From Opisthocomus hoazin (Eukaryota > Chordata > Aves > Opisthocomiformes > Opisthocomidae), in contig NC_134441.1 of assembly GCF_030867145.1 (NCBI RefSeq), forward strand, positions 8,912,992 to 8,976,991: DNA of 64,000 nucleotides, read 5' to 3'. The translations under genes and the position numbers were made by a program. The number at the start of each line of letters is the position of its first letter. Positions within the stretch are counted from its first letter, which is position 1. The notes below the pieces were generated by a model. That model saw only the letters and a list, made by a program, of their open reading frames with translations, was not told the origin of the DNA and ran no database searches. Below are positions 1 through 11,690 of this stretch, piece by piece.

Positions 1-162
1 GTGCAGCCTGCAAGGCCGTGCCCCGGCTCTGCCACCCTCTCCTGAATGCCACGGAGAGCCGGACCTCGAGCGGCTCGGCGCGGCAGAGTGCGGCCGGCCA
101 CTGCTGCCGTGTCCTCCCCTGCCCAGCCCCGCTGCCGCACCAGGGATGTGGGGAAGGACTCG

Positions 163-207
163 TGATGTCACCGGTGATGTCAGGAAGGACTGGGATTGGT
201 GACATCA
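163..207. promoter_or_regulatory. Cluster of three CRE-like octamers
   Basis: TGATGTCA occurs at 163-170 and 175-182, and its reverse complement TGACATCA at 200-207. Each is one CpG-deamination step from the palindromic CREB/ATF site TGACGTCA. Three copies in 45 bases is notable, but no gene start is visible nearby. Confidence 0.25.
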
Positions 208-594
208 TGGGATAAATCGGGAAGGAGGAGGGATCTCTGCCTGCACAGGAGGCTCTTGGCAGGCAGCAGCGACTGGGGAAGCAGCGGGGAGCCTGAGGAC
301 GAGCTCAGCGCACGTCCAAGGGAAAAGGCTGAGCGGTGGGGGGGTGTCCGGCACCCTGGGGCTGCAGCCCTGCCTTGGCACCTCGCTGCCCGCCTGGGCT
401 TTGCCTTCCCCTGAGGAATCTCCAGCAGAGATGGAGCCCAGCAGCTCCCTCGTCCTCCGGCGCCTGCAGCCTGCCCAAGCCCACCCTCTCCCGCCGGCGC
501 TGTGACAGCTCAGATCCCCGCTTTTACCGTGGACCCTGCTTCTTGCCCCGCACCCAGCACTAATAGCAATTATCCCCATGCACCTCCTTCAGAG

Positions 595-775
595 AGGACT
601 TGAGAGAAGCAATTAATCTCAGTAACAGGCTTTGAAGAGAAGAAGTGCTGTCTAAGCACTGTGCTCTTCTCCTTTTGATGGGGTTAGCTCTGTTGGAATG
701 TGAGCGAAGACATTTGGAGTAAATTAATAAAGAGTTTAATGACATCCAAAAGTTAGGAAGATGAAGCATTTGAAA
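595..775. promoter_or_regulatory. AT-rich island, candidate conserved non-coding element
   Basis: A stretch of balanced to AT-rich unique sequence stands out from flanking GC-rich DNA. It contains AATTAATC near 612 and AAATTAATAAAG near 720, which are homeodomain-type cores. No splice-bounded reading frame or repeat structure explains it. The regulatory role is inferred from composition alone. Confidence 0.3.
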
Positions 776-1485
776 GGAGTTTACAGCTTCATGGGGAGGG
801 AATGGCAATGCAAAGGGCATGTTTTCTTCATCAAATCTGCTCTTCAGGCTCCAGCACGATGGAACCTTTGTCCCTTTTACCAGGGTGCATCCGTTCACCC
901 CGGGTCAGCCCCCACTCCCGTGTCCTCCACGGCCGGAGCCCAGGGCCCGGTGCTCCCCCTGCCCGGGCAGCCCGCAGCCGGACAGGACGGAGCAGAAGCG
1001 CCCGGGGTGCTGGGGTTTCACCAGCTGCACAACCCTGGGTGCCTTCTCAGTGACCCTGGTCCCCAGTTAACAGCAGACCTTCTGTCCCCCGCTGCTGGGG
1101 AGCCCTGTGCCAACACCCCAGCCCACGGCAGGGGAGATATTCAGGGGACACGGCTGCCGCATCCAACCGCCCCTGCCCAGGCAGCCGCGGCCGTGCCGGG
1201 GAAGCAGCGCTGTCTGCGTGCGGGGATGCAGGACACCGGCAGAGCAGGGCACGCAGCCCCTTGCCACCGCGCTCGTCTTCCGACGCTCCGAAACGGGGGG
1301 ACGGGTGCAAACGCACCGGGTGCACCCGGCTGGCGCTGCCGATGCCGGCGCTCCCAGAGCCGCGGTGCGCAGGGCCGTTATTTAAATCTCAGCATCCCTA
1401 CAGGTGATGGAGAAGAATCATTAACATGCAGCAGGTGCCTCGGACTGCTTTGCTCTGAAATCTAAGTGGTCTTACAGCACTCCAG

Positions 1486-1635
1486 AGATGATGCGTTTTC
1501 CTAGCGGTGTATTTATGAGAGAGTCAAGATACAAGCGCTTGGCGCAGCTCCCAGAGCGAGCCTCCGATGCCGCGCACCCCATAGATGGTGTTTTTTGTGT
1601 TGTTTTTATATTTTCAGCCTGATTAATACCCTTGT
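1486..1635. promoter_or_regulatory. AT-rich island, candidate non-coding element
   Basis: The stretch has T-rich runs (about 1587-1615), a GTATTTATGAG segment and CTGATTAATACC near 1619-1630. It has no coding signal and its composition contrasts with both flanks. A regulatory role is only a possibility. Confidence 0.25.
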
Positions 1636-2169
1636 GGTGGCTGGAGCATGGAGACCGCTTTGTGTTTTGCCAGCAGGCTCTGAAGCCAACGTAATTCCCA
1701 CCGCGGCGGGCGGAGCAGGGAGGCAGCGGCAGGCAGCACAGCGTTTCTCACCCGCTTCCTCAGCACCTTCCCGAGGAGTCAGCCCTACCCTGCCGGGATC
1801 GGCTGGCCAGGGCGTTTGCTGGGACATGATGCTATCCCTGGACAAACTCCACAGCACAGGCAGTTTCACAGCCCTTCCCAGAAATGCCTTTTACTCGTAA
1901 CCCCGAGGTGCTCAGGCAGGGTCTGGGGCCGAGCGGGCAGACAGACAGCCCGTCCCTGCGGAGCCGCTCGGAGAGGCGACGGAGGGAGCGGGGAGCAGAG
2001 GCGGTGGGGGCTGAGGGGTGCCCGGGGTGCTCTCCCTCCCGTCCATGCCTACAGCCCGGCACAAGCACCCAGTGAAGCTCTAACACCCGGGCGAGGAGAG
2101 CCAGAGGTGCTCCAGGTGTCTGTCCGAGCACACAAACATCAGCCATTCTGCTCTAGAGCCCAGCACAGG

Positions 2170-2447
2170 GCAGAATCAACCTCAGAGTTAGGAACACTTG
2201 TTTAGGGAGGGGCCAGATTAGGTTTTGCAATGGTGCTAAATACTCTGAGTTAATTAGCAATCAGTTACCTCTAGGCTATAAAAGCCCCCAGTGAATGTAA
2301 AAACCCAGTTAGAAGGCTCTGAGAGCTGGGAAGGGGGATTTGTGCACTTTTCCCTCCTCCTCTTTGTCTTTCTTTGCTCATCTGGGGAAGGGGAAAGATG
2401 ATGGGGGACTGTGAGGACTCAGTGTGATTCCAGCTGCCACCAGACAG
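2170..2447 (+). promoter_or_regulatory. TATA-box promoter-like module with downstream splice donor
   Basis: A TAATTAGCAAT homeodomain-type site (core 2251-2256) is followed by a good TATA box, TATAAAAG, at 2277-2284. A transcript starting about 30 bases later, near 2307, would run into a good splice donor, CAG|GTGAGG, with the exon ending at 2447. The implied first exon of about 140 bases has no convincing coding frame. If real, it is probably a non-coding RNA or a distal 5' exon. Confidence 0.25.
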
Positions 2448-4799
2448 GTGAGGAGCAAAGAGCAAAGTTGCTGTGGTGTATTTGGGGGTGCTGGTTGCTG
2501 GCAAGACAGAACATTGCTTCCTGGAGAGCACAGCCAGCTCCTGGCAGCGGGGTTAGAGGGAAAAAGCCCCAGGAGGAGAGACAGAGATGTGAGCGGTCTG
2601 TGATGGCTTGGTGGCTGTGGAGGAAAGGTTGTCTGCTCCCAGCTCGACCCTTAGTGTAGCGCACACGGGAGCAGAAGGAGCTGCGTGCCCTGGAGTGAGA
2701 CATGACTGCAGTGCCATGGAGGAGCTGGGGGGCTGCGAGCCAGCGCTGCCGGTGCTCTGAAATGCACCCGTGTCTGGGCACATGCACCCGTGGATGGGAC
2801 AGAGCTGTTACTGATGGGCATCTCTGCAAGATGCACAAATGCACGTGCATGCATGGGCCCCTTCCAAAGTGTTGACAGAGGCAGCACGTGGCTTCCTCTG
2901 TGTCTTGTGCCACCAAAGCACAACCTGCAGGCTGCTTAAGGTGACTTCTTAGCAGGTAGCGAACAAAAAGGAATGTGCTGGTGCTGTGCACAGCACTGGG
3001 TGGCAGGAACCCCTCCTGAGCCAGGTAGGCAGGGGTAGGTTGCTCCCCTCACAGTTCAGTGAGCTACAGCAAGATGTTTCCTTGGGTTTGTGTAGTTGTT
3101 GGCACCCTGACATGGTGATTAATGCTGCTGGACCACGGCTGCTGGTGGCACATACATGCGGAGAGCACATCACTTTTTCCAGTGGCCTCTGCCTAAATAC
3201 CTTCAGCCAAAGGAACTGGGATGTTTGCCAAAGCAGCCAGGGCTTCTGCAGGCAGAGCACCACGCCGTGCCCGCAGGCCCCTCAAGCCTGCTGCATGCTC
3301 TCCAGCCCTGCCCGCTGCAGGGGAAAGCAGTGGGACCAGCCCTGGGACATGGCTGGAGGGGACACAGATGAAATACCCCCAAGCCATGAACGTGCCCTGA
3401 AAGGAGCAGCCCCGAGCATCCTGCGTGCAGCTTCTGATGTCGGCTCTGCCCAGGTAAGAGAGGAGTGAAGATGGGCCATGGGGCATCTCAAATGCTGTCC
3501 GAGAACCAGCGAGCCCCCGTGGCTGCCGGCAGCATGGTCCGGCCACTCCCTTCAGAGCTTCATTTGTTTTCCTTGCTGGGATGACCCTGGCCAGATGCGG
3601 GTGACAGAGGGAGCGAGTGGGAGTGGAAGATGAGCCTGGGAGGAGACGGGAGATGGGGTGGCAGAGTGGAAAGTCTCCCCCATGGTGGGGGACCTCAATA
3701 CCTGAGCCATGCTGTCCTCCCTGGGGTGGGCAGGTTCCTGGCAGTGGGGTCTGCTGCAGGGTGGGCCCCCCAGGTTGCCCAGGTGCGAGGAGCAAACCTG
3801 GGTTGCTCAGTGCAACCAAGGAAAGCATTGGCTTGGAAAGCCGAAAAGCGCTGGGGTCCCACCGCTGCGCCCTGGGTCCGGTGCCGGAGCTGGCAGGCTC
3901 GTGGCAGCCGTTGTTCTCCATGGAGCTGTCGGTGCAGCACAGACGGGGACAGGGCCACTCTCGGGGGACCCCTGAGCTGCGGGGGGGAAGGATGCTCCTC
4001 CAAGCCCTTGCAGGTTTCAGCTAAAGCGTGTTGGCATGGAAAAAGCCTGTTAGCTAGTCTTTGAAAAGCAAGTAGGAGCACAAAAAGGCACATGTACCTT
4101 TGTATAAACATAACGATATGTGCTTGCATATGTATATACACATGTGTGTCTGTTAGAGTCCTGTCATTGTTTCTGCATTGAAGACTTCTGTCTTCGCTTG
4201 GGCTGGATCACTACCATGTTCCACACCACTCCTGCCCTGATTTTCGCAGCACGTCCTCTCCCACCTCCCAGCCCGGCCCTGGCTCTCGTACTGCTCTGAG
4301 CAGCTTCCTCGGGCTTTGCGAGCGCTCGGACCTGGCAATCGGCCTCTGTGCCCCCAGCGTGGCTTCCCAGTGCCGTGAGATGCCGGGAGCACTGTGCGTC
4401 CCTGCCTGGGCAGCTCCTCCTTCATCTTCCCACAGTGTCGTGGGCCAGACCTTGGCTCCTGGTTTTCTAGCTCCCTGGCAGTGAGCCTAACGGGAGGCTC
4501 ATCCTTGTCTCCCATGCGCTGACTGTGCCAGCTTGTGCTGAACGCGGCGTCCCCTCGGCTGCACCGCGCTGCGGGCAGGGACCAAGCTCTGGCACCCCGT
4601 GCTGCCCCGGTGCCTCGTCCCTGCTCCGCGGGGTTTTGTGGGCTTAACCCAGATGGAGATGTGCTGCAGGACGCGTGCTGGGCTGGGCTCTGCTGGAGTC
4701 CTCCCTCAGCGCTCTGTGGGGCAGCAGCTGGAGAACGGGAACAAAACTGCGCAGAAAAAATGCGCTGTCCTGCCCTTTCCGCGGGGCGGACACGTTGTG

Positions 4800-5100
4800 T
4801 TACGGAGCTGCAGTTATTCTGTAATTCCGAGCTGAAACTGTGCAATCAAGCTCTCCAGTGCAGTAATTCCAAAACCTTTCTCGATTCCTGTATTGAATAA
4901 AGTACATTTACAGAGTATATGAATTCCAGATTCAGCCCGGGACTCCAGGGATGCATATTCCTCTCCTGGAACTTGTATATCCGGCCCGAGGATGAAAACC
5001 CCCGAAGCCCCCAGCATAACAAGCATTTCTTGTATTTTTTCTGTCTCCGTCACATCGGGAATGTAGTGTGTGCTCGGGCTGATAAACAGCATCTGGTTGG
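4800..5100. promoter_or_regulatory. AT-rich island, candidate conserved non-coding element
   Basis: About 300 bases of unique, moderately AT-rich sequence lie between GC-rich flanks, with TGTAATTCC and AGTAATTCC motifs at about 4820 and 4862. The minus strand is open for 92 codons (4814-5092), but the frame lacks a recognisable family or splice context. I regard it as an incidental opening in a non-coding element. Confidence 0.3.
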
Positions 5101-5689
5101 AGTCAGGTAAGGACCTCTCCGGGGAGCAGGTTTGTGGTCAGCTGCCAACCTTTCCCTCCCTCCTTAATGCGCTTTCGCAGATGGATGAAAGCTGCAGCCA
5201 GCCGGGGTTGTGGCTTCGGGTCATGGTGGGAGAGGGGGAGAAGGTCGGGCTCAGGCCCGCGCTCTCAGCGTGGCTGTCGCTCGATGCGAGGCACGTGCGC
5301 CGCAGAGCGCGTGTCTCCTTGCGGGGAGCTCCACCGGCCGAGCAGCTCTGCGGCGCAGGGCCCCGGCGAGGACATGGGGACCCTGGCGCCCGTCTCCCCT
5401 CCTGCAGCTCGCGGCCTTGCCCAGGAGGAAGGAGCCTGCCCGGGACGCGGTGCCCAAGGGCTGAGCACGAGGAGATGCCGTGGCACTCGCTGTCCCCGCC
5501 AGCCCGGCTCCCTGCCGTGCCCTCGGCGCTTTCGAGGAACGGGGGAGCGGTGTGCCGGGCCGCTCGGTTTTTGTTGGAAACCTGGCAGTCCCGCTGGCCG
5601 GCACGCGCGCCGTGGGACGCGTCACAGCCTGCTGCCAGGTCCTGGAGAACCGTCCGAATCTGTGTTTCTTACAAGCCCTTTTTTCTGCA

Positions 5690-6160
5690 GGAGGGGGAGG
5701 AAATTCTTGTATAAAAATGGAAATGCACCCCTGCTGCCAAGCTATTAATTCTGCTTCCTATGGAAACGGAGAGGTCCCTGCCTTTACTCCGCGTTTCTGC
5801 GCTGAACTTCCAAGTTTATTTTTATGCCCAGATTTGGCAAAGCATTTAAGCCTGAAGCCAGCGCGTTCTGCGTGAGCCGCCGTCCGTCCCTGCGCGCGGG
5901 TGTGTCCGAAACACCTCGCAGCACACAGACACGTGCTCCAGCAAGCGCCTCCCGCACTGGGTTTGTTCTTCACTACAGAGACTTTCTTTTTTTTGTCCTT
6001 GCCAAGTTATCATCTGCCTTCATTAATTTCTCACAGTGAGCCTGGGAGCTGACTGGTGGTTTCAAGCCTCCAGAACAGCCAGGGAACCCAATTTAATTAG
6101 CTCAAGTGAGCCAAAGTTACTTAAGCGATTTGTAATCAGTTCCAGGCTCTCCCACACCAA
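5690..6160. promoter_or_regulatory. Bipartite AT-rich island, candidate enhancer
   Basis: Two AT-rich parts (about 5690-5860 and 5980-6160) flank a CpG-rich middle. The second holds AATTTAATTAGCTC (core TAATTA 6094-6099), TTACTTAAGCG and GTAATCAG, a dense set of homeodomain-type sites. No coding exon is recognisable. Enhancer function is inferred from composition and motif density only. Confidence 0.35.
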
Positions 6161-8739
6161 AGGGGTTTCAGCCGAGGACAGAAACTTCCTGCGCCCGCTC
6201 GCAGCGCGGCGGGGACGGGGCTCTGCCGCAGCCGATGAACACTCGTGCGGGACGAGGAGCAGCCCCGGCTGGGGACGCGGCGGGTGCCGCATCCCCGATG
6301 ACAGGGCCACGTTTCTGGGTGCAGCGGGCGTCGCTCCCCCGCTGCGACCCACGAGAGCTGCGCAAACACAGCAGTTTCTCATCTGTGCATGCGTGCTCTC
6401 CTCTGCCGTCTGCCCCGCGGCTGGGACAGCCGTGCCTGCACCCCTCGTGTCTCCCAGCACCCGCTGCGGGCTGTCCGCTGCAGCAGCATCAGCTCCTGGC
6501 TGCGTGTATTGATATTGTTAAAATCTGTGATCAAAGCACTGTTTTCTCTCTTTCTCTGCTTGCTGGGAGTTTCATGTGGGTATGTAAATCTGTACGTGTC
6601 TCTTGCAGACAGCTGGCAGCGTGGATGTCCTGGTTCTGCTGGTGTCAGGGCTGCGGGATGCTCCTGCACCCCGATCCTCCTCCCTGCTGTGGGGACAGGA
6701 GCTGCCACACCGCATCAGCAGCCGATCCCTCGAGCCTCAGTGCAACCGGTGCCCCTTCGGTTCAGCCCAGCTGATCCAGCGAGGACTTGCCAGGTAGGCT
6801 GGAGCGCCGTGCCAGATGTGCTGCGTTCGCTCTGCGACGGCTGCGATATCCGGCGCAGGCAAAACCTCTGCGAGACCAGATGCCGTTCCCGGCAGGCTTC
6901 GCTTCATCTCCCCATCCGGCTCCTGGGGAGCCGGCTGCGGGCTGCTCTTCACGTGGCAGCCGAAAGGATGAGCCAAATCCTGTCCCTGCAGCTCTGTGCT
7001 GGGGGCTGCAGAGCTTTGAAACGCCTTCTGCCAGGGCAAGCGCCCGGCCGGCTGCGGGGGAGAGCTGGGATGCGTCTCCCCAGCCTTGGCAGCGGGGCTG
7101 AGACTGCAGCAGCACGGGGCAGGTGACCGGCACGGGCTGGCGTGTCTCAGAGCAGCGGTGGGGAGAGCTCCCGTCCATGGGATCAGGATATTGGTGTGAA
7201 GAAGACCCCAGCTGCTGGCAAGGAGGTCCCCAGCACCCCCGCTCACCTCCCCGTCAGGGAGGACAGTGAGCATGGCAGCTCCTTTTCCCTGGCACCCTGG
7301 CAAAGCATCTCCAGCTCTTTGGCTGCGATGGGAAAAACATCAGCCCTGCTCTGCCATTGTGATAAAGCTGTCCTGACCCTGGGGCAAAGCCCCCCTTGGG
7401 AAAGGGGGGTCCTTCCTCAGCAGGCTGCTTTCTGGAGCTCCCCCCATGCCGACTGCCTTTCCTTCAGGAAGGAGAGACGTGGGCCAGGGCACCCTCATCT
7501 CCATCCCTCTGCTGAGGGCTCCCGCAGGTAACTGCGGCTGCTCCGCGTCTTCACCCCTTCCTAAGCACCAGCTCTAGGGACGTATCCGGCTTCTCTGCAG
7601 AAGCCTCCAATACCGTGTCCAGCTGCAAGGGCCTGTTTGTCTCCTGGCACCTCTCAGGAAGGATGGAGCGGGGCCAGGCAGCGCGTTCGGCACCAGGCAG
7701 ACGCCAGCGCTGCTCCCCAGCGTGCTGCATGGCCCGGGCACGCTGGTGCGACCGGCCGGGAGAGCTGCTGCGAGCCGGCGGGGAGAGGCTGGAGCCACAG
7801 CCGGGGCCGACCTTCCCTGGCAGCCCTGGTGCTTGTCGGGGCCGGCTGTGAGCTCCTGCTCTTCGCTCTTCCGATCGCGGGGAGCCTGCCTTGCCTTCCT
7901 GCTGCCGCGGAGGTAGCGGCCGGGCTGTGGGTGCCGAAGCGGTTCCGCAGCCCCGAGCAGCGTGGCAGCCGCTGGTGGGACAGCCCTGCCACCCCCTGCA
8001 CCCCCCGGCCAGCGCCCCGGGCCCCGCTCTGCTCGGGTCCCCCACACCCGCCCGAGGGCCGTGCTCCCGCGCGAGGCGTCGCTTCGCAGGGAAGGCTGGG
8101 AGGAAAGGTGAGTTAAACCCACGCAAAAAACAGCTTAATTACTGGGGAATAAAGATCTCTTTATTCTCTCTGCCCTGAGGCAAGAAAAGCAAATTTCTCT
8201 CGCTTCCTTCCTAAATTCAAATGAGAGTGAGAGAGAGTTATAGGGAAGGTGCGTCTGGCACAGGAGCAAGGGCAACAGCAGCCGGCACGGGGGCCAGCGA
8301 TGCGCGAGCCCGTGGGGACCTTGGGTGGGCTGGCAGTGGGGACCCCGGCACCGCGACGGCGCTCGGCAGCGTGCCCCGGGAGGGGGAAGGTGTTGCGGGA
8401 CAGACTGCTCTGACCTGGGCGTCTCTGATCACACCCAGCCTGCGCTGACAGCTCGAGGGTCTGGCAATTCGCATCACGTCCGCACCAGCCTGCAGCCTGG
8501 GCGGGGGGCAGGGGGGGTCCCGCTTCAGCTCCCGATGCAGCCCTGCGCCGTGGGGAGGGTGGTCACCCCGGCAGCCGCAGCTCCGGAGCCCCTCGCCCCG
8601 TCGCTGTGGCCATGCTGCTAATCCAGCGGTGCTTTTCCCACGGAAGGGGAAGCTCCCGGTCTAGGGGAGCCCAGCCTGTGCCCCTCGGTAGCTGCTGGTG
8701 CCACCAGCCCCCGGGACCGGCACACGCCGGGGTGAAAAC

Positions 8740-9060
8740 AACCATCCGGGGGGAAAAGCTGATGCTCTGGGAAGAAAAACAGCTGAAACTGCATTTTTCT
8801 GGCAGCACAACAGTTGGGTCTTAAACAAGACATTTTCAATTTACACTGCGAGCCAAAAAAAGTTGTAATTTGAATATAGAGCATGGCACATTCCTCAGAA
8901 ATTGATCATAAAGTTCTGTTAAAACACAGGCACAGCCTGAGTAAAATAAATATTTTTGCTTCCAGAGAAGTGAAAGGTCTGGCCAGCGACTCGATTTATA
9001 ATATTTTTAGCAGGTGATTCATAGAAGAGGGAAAAAAATACCCAGGGCAGCTGAATGCAG
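8740..9060. promoter_or_regulatory. AT-rich island, candidate conserved non-coding element
   Basis: This is one of the clearest AT-rich blocks in the left third of the window. It runs from an AAAAACAGCTG E-box context near 8776 through AATTGATCATAAAG (about 8900) and AAAATAAATATTTTTGC (about 8943) to TTTATAATATTTTTAGC (about 8995). It is unique sequence, not a simple repeat, and lacks coding potential. Confidence 0.35.
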
Positions 9061-9319
9061 CAATGGCTCTTTGTCTCGCGTCCAGGCGCGCCGGTAGCTG
9101 GCTGTGGCGAAGCTCCCTGGCCGGGGCTGCTCGCTGCTGCCGTGGCCCTTTGCCGGGGTCTCCCTGAGCCCCCCAGGACCTGCTGCTGTCACAAAGCCGG
9201 AGGACCTGTGGCTGCAGCCCCGCGGGAGCGCCGGGTGCTGCTGGCTGCTTAGGGGACAGGGTGGCTGTCACCGTGGCGCGGGTGCTGCACGGCCAGGGCT
9301 GCCAGGGCAGGGGAGGCAG

Positions 9320-9390
9320 TGCCGGAGCCTGGCGACGGGTCCCCGCTCCCTGCCGGAGCCTGGCGATGGGTCCCCGCTCCCTGCCGGAGC
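9320..9390. repeat. 31-bp tandem duplication
   Basis: A 31-bp unit beginning TGCCGGAGCCTGGCGA occurs at 9320-9350 and 9351-9381 with one C/T difference. A partial third copy follows. It is a small, recent-looking tandem duplication in unique GC-rich DNA. Confidence 0.75.
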
Positions 9391-10839
9391 TGGGACGGGG
9401 CGGCAGGGGCAGAGCTCCCTTCCGAGGAGCCGTTTGCCCAGCGCAGCCTCGGGAGCTGTGGGTCTGGACAGGGTTTCTTGCCCAGGTTCCACTCGCCACG
9501 CTGCTGCGGTCTGGGGGTGGAAAAGAAACCCGTTGGCCTTTCCTATCTCCGGCTCCAGCAGCAGATATTTTCCTTTTCCTCCCGGCAGGTACCGACTCTC
9601 CCTGGCCCGCTGCAGATCCCGCAGCCGCCGGGCACGCTCTGCTTCTGCACGTCCTTGTTTGTGCAGCACGGGCACAGCAATCGGAGGAAAGCACGGGGAA
9701 AAAAGGAGTTTCCCCGCAGCCCTGCCGCTGTGCTCTCCATTTCATGCACACGCAGACCAGGCCGTAAAGCCGCAGGCGCTGCAGCGTTGGCTGCTCCGGT
9801 GCGGAAGCCAGCAGCTCCGAAGCACGCGAGGCGTGGGCACACCCAGGGCCCCGTGTCCCTGCCCGGGGCTGCGGCTGTGCCCGGAGCCCACCCTGCGGCA
9901 TGGGTGAGAACCGGGCGATGCAGAGGTGCAAGGTGCTGGGCCGCAGCCCCGTGGGGCACCCGAAAGGCGTGTGTGGAGCCAGCGGGCACCGAGTTGTGAC
10001 CGATGCCTTCGGGCTTCCCCGGTGCTTGTGGCAAAATGAAGAGAGTGGTCTTTAAAGGAGCTGCTTGTGATGCATGAGACACCTGCTCCCGGCTATAAAA
10101 ATGGATTAGCTGCATCGCATCTGGAGGCCATCCAGGCAGCAGCGCCTTCTCCAGCGTCCCGTTTGGCACGCAGAGCCCACCGCCTGAGAACGCAGCGACG
10201 GGGAGCGCGGGGACAAGACGCAGAGTTAAAAGGAGGGCCTGGAAGCTGTGATCCTCTCTAGGTGGAGAGTCAGCAGGCTCTGAGCTGCCCCAGACGCTGT
10301 GCTGTCACCGAGGGCTGGGTCCTGGCTCCCCAGCCGCCCCTCGCCATGCCTGCCCGTTGTGCTTTGTGCCTGAGCCTGGTCCCAGCGTGCTCCCAGCTGG
10401 CCGGGTTTCCAGCTGGGACACAGACTCCAGAGCAGCAGATACTAACTCATTGTATTCCCAGTGTTGGAAGGACTCCACGGTCCAACGCAGATCGAGTGGT
10501 GATGTGTCAGACAGGAAGCAAGCCCTCCTCCTCCACAGAGCACCCAGGATGCCCCGTGCCCACGGCGCTGCCTCTTGCCCTGCCCTGGGACCTGTGTCCA
10601 AGCCCGTCCCTCCGTGCTCCAGGGAGATCCTCTGGGACCTGCTCCTGCCGGGTGATCCCGACGTCCCGGTGGGGTGAGGAGGGTCCTGCCGGGCCGCGGG
10701 CGCTCGGCCGGCTCCGTGCCGGAGCAGGCAGCTGGGCACAGCCCGGGCAGCAGCCGCCTCCTGCTCCCGCTGCACAGCGGAGGGGCGAGCGAGCAGCCCG
10801 CTTCTCTGCAGCGGTGTTCAGGGACAGCCCAGACCAAGA

Positions 10840-11080
10840 GTTGTACGCGTTTCCTTCATTCACCTGGAAAATCTTATTCCCCTGCTAGAGAGCTGCCATA
10901 ATGCAGTCCTGCCTGGATCGTCAACCACACGTGGAGTTTTATTATGCTCTGAATACCAATTATTTCAGGCACTCATGCAGCAATCTCTGCCCCAAATGAC
11001 GCAGTAAGGGAACTGGAGCTAAGCTGAGACTCTGTCTGGGCTATGGCTGTAAATCTGGTTTTATTTCTGGTCAGTGTGCC
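10840..11080. promoter_or_regulatory. AT-rich island, candidate non-coding element
   Basis: Balanced-composition unique sequence contains TTTATTATGC (about 10939), ACCAATTATTTC (about 10957) and TGACGCAG. It lies between GC-rich flanks and has no exon-like coding signal. Confidence 0.3.
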
Positions 11081-11459
11081 ACTCGGTCCTGCCTGCTCTG
11101 GTTTGACTGGCAGGCTCTGCGATCCTTCCAGCTCATGCAAGGCCAAATGCTTGGGACCAGCTTTTGGAAAACAACTGGGAAAGTCAGGGCTGCAACTGGC
11201 GGCTCAGGTTTCTGACTGGTTTTCAAGGCTTGGGGAAGCTCCCGGAGTTGCAACATCGTTCTGCAACCCGCCGTACGAAAGGTGGGACGCTGAAATGTCC
11301 TGGGTTTGCAGCAGCCTGCTGAGCAGCGGAGGAAGGCAGGGCGCTGCGGAAAACCAGATTCCTCCGACTGCGGAGCCGGGAGGGACCCGGCAGCGTGGGC
11401 CACCCCTGCCCCACGGCAGCAGGTCTTTCTCCAGGACTCTCTCCTCGAGCTGAAGACAG

Positions 11460-11690
11460 GCAGTGTCCCTGAAAAGGGCGGGTAAACAAAGAGTGGACGG
11501 GAAATTAATGCGGCACAAGGCTGAGCTCACTGACCGAGATGTGGCCGGGGTGACGCAACGAGGGTCAATTAAGCTGCCACCACGCAGCCTCGCAGGGTGA
11601 ATTAAATGCCAATTTTCTGCACTGCTGAAGAGGTAAAGAATTAAAATAACTAACGGGAAGTTTCAGCTGGAAAGAAAGAGCAAGCTGGGA
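11460..11690. promoter_or_regulatory. Candidate non-coding element with forkhead and homeodomain-type sites
   Basis: GTAAACA at 11482-11488 matches the forkhead core exactly. Downstream are AAATTAATGC, TCAATTAAGC and a run rich in AATTAAA/AATAACTAAC up to 11660. The block is AT-rich against very GC-rich surroundings. Function is inferred from motifs only. Confidence 0.3.

Noticed and set aside
4814-5092. Minus-strand 92-codon frame with normal-looking amino acid composition
   Set aside because: It looks less GC-biased only because the DNA is an AT-rich island. No known family, no splice or promoter context.
10094-10101. TATA-like TATAAAAA
   Set aside because: No supporting initiator, exon or donor in a sensible position downstream.
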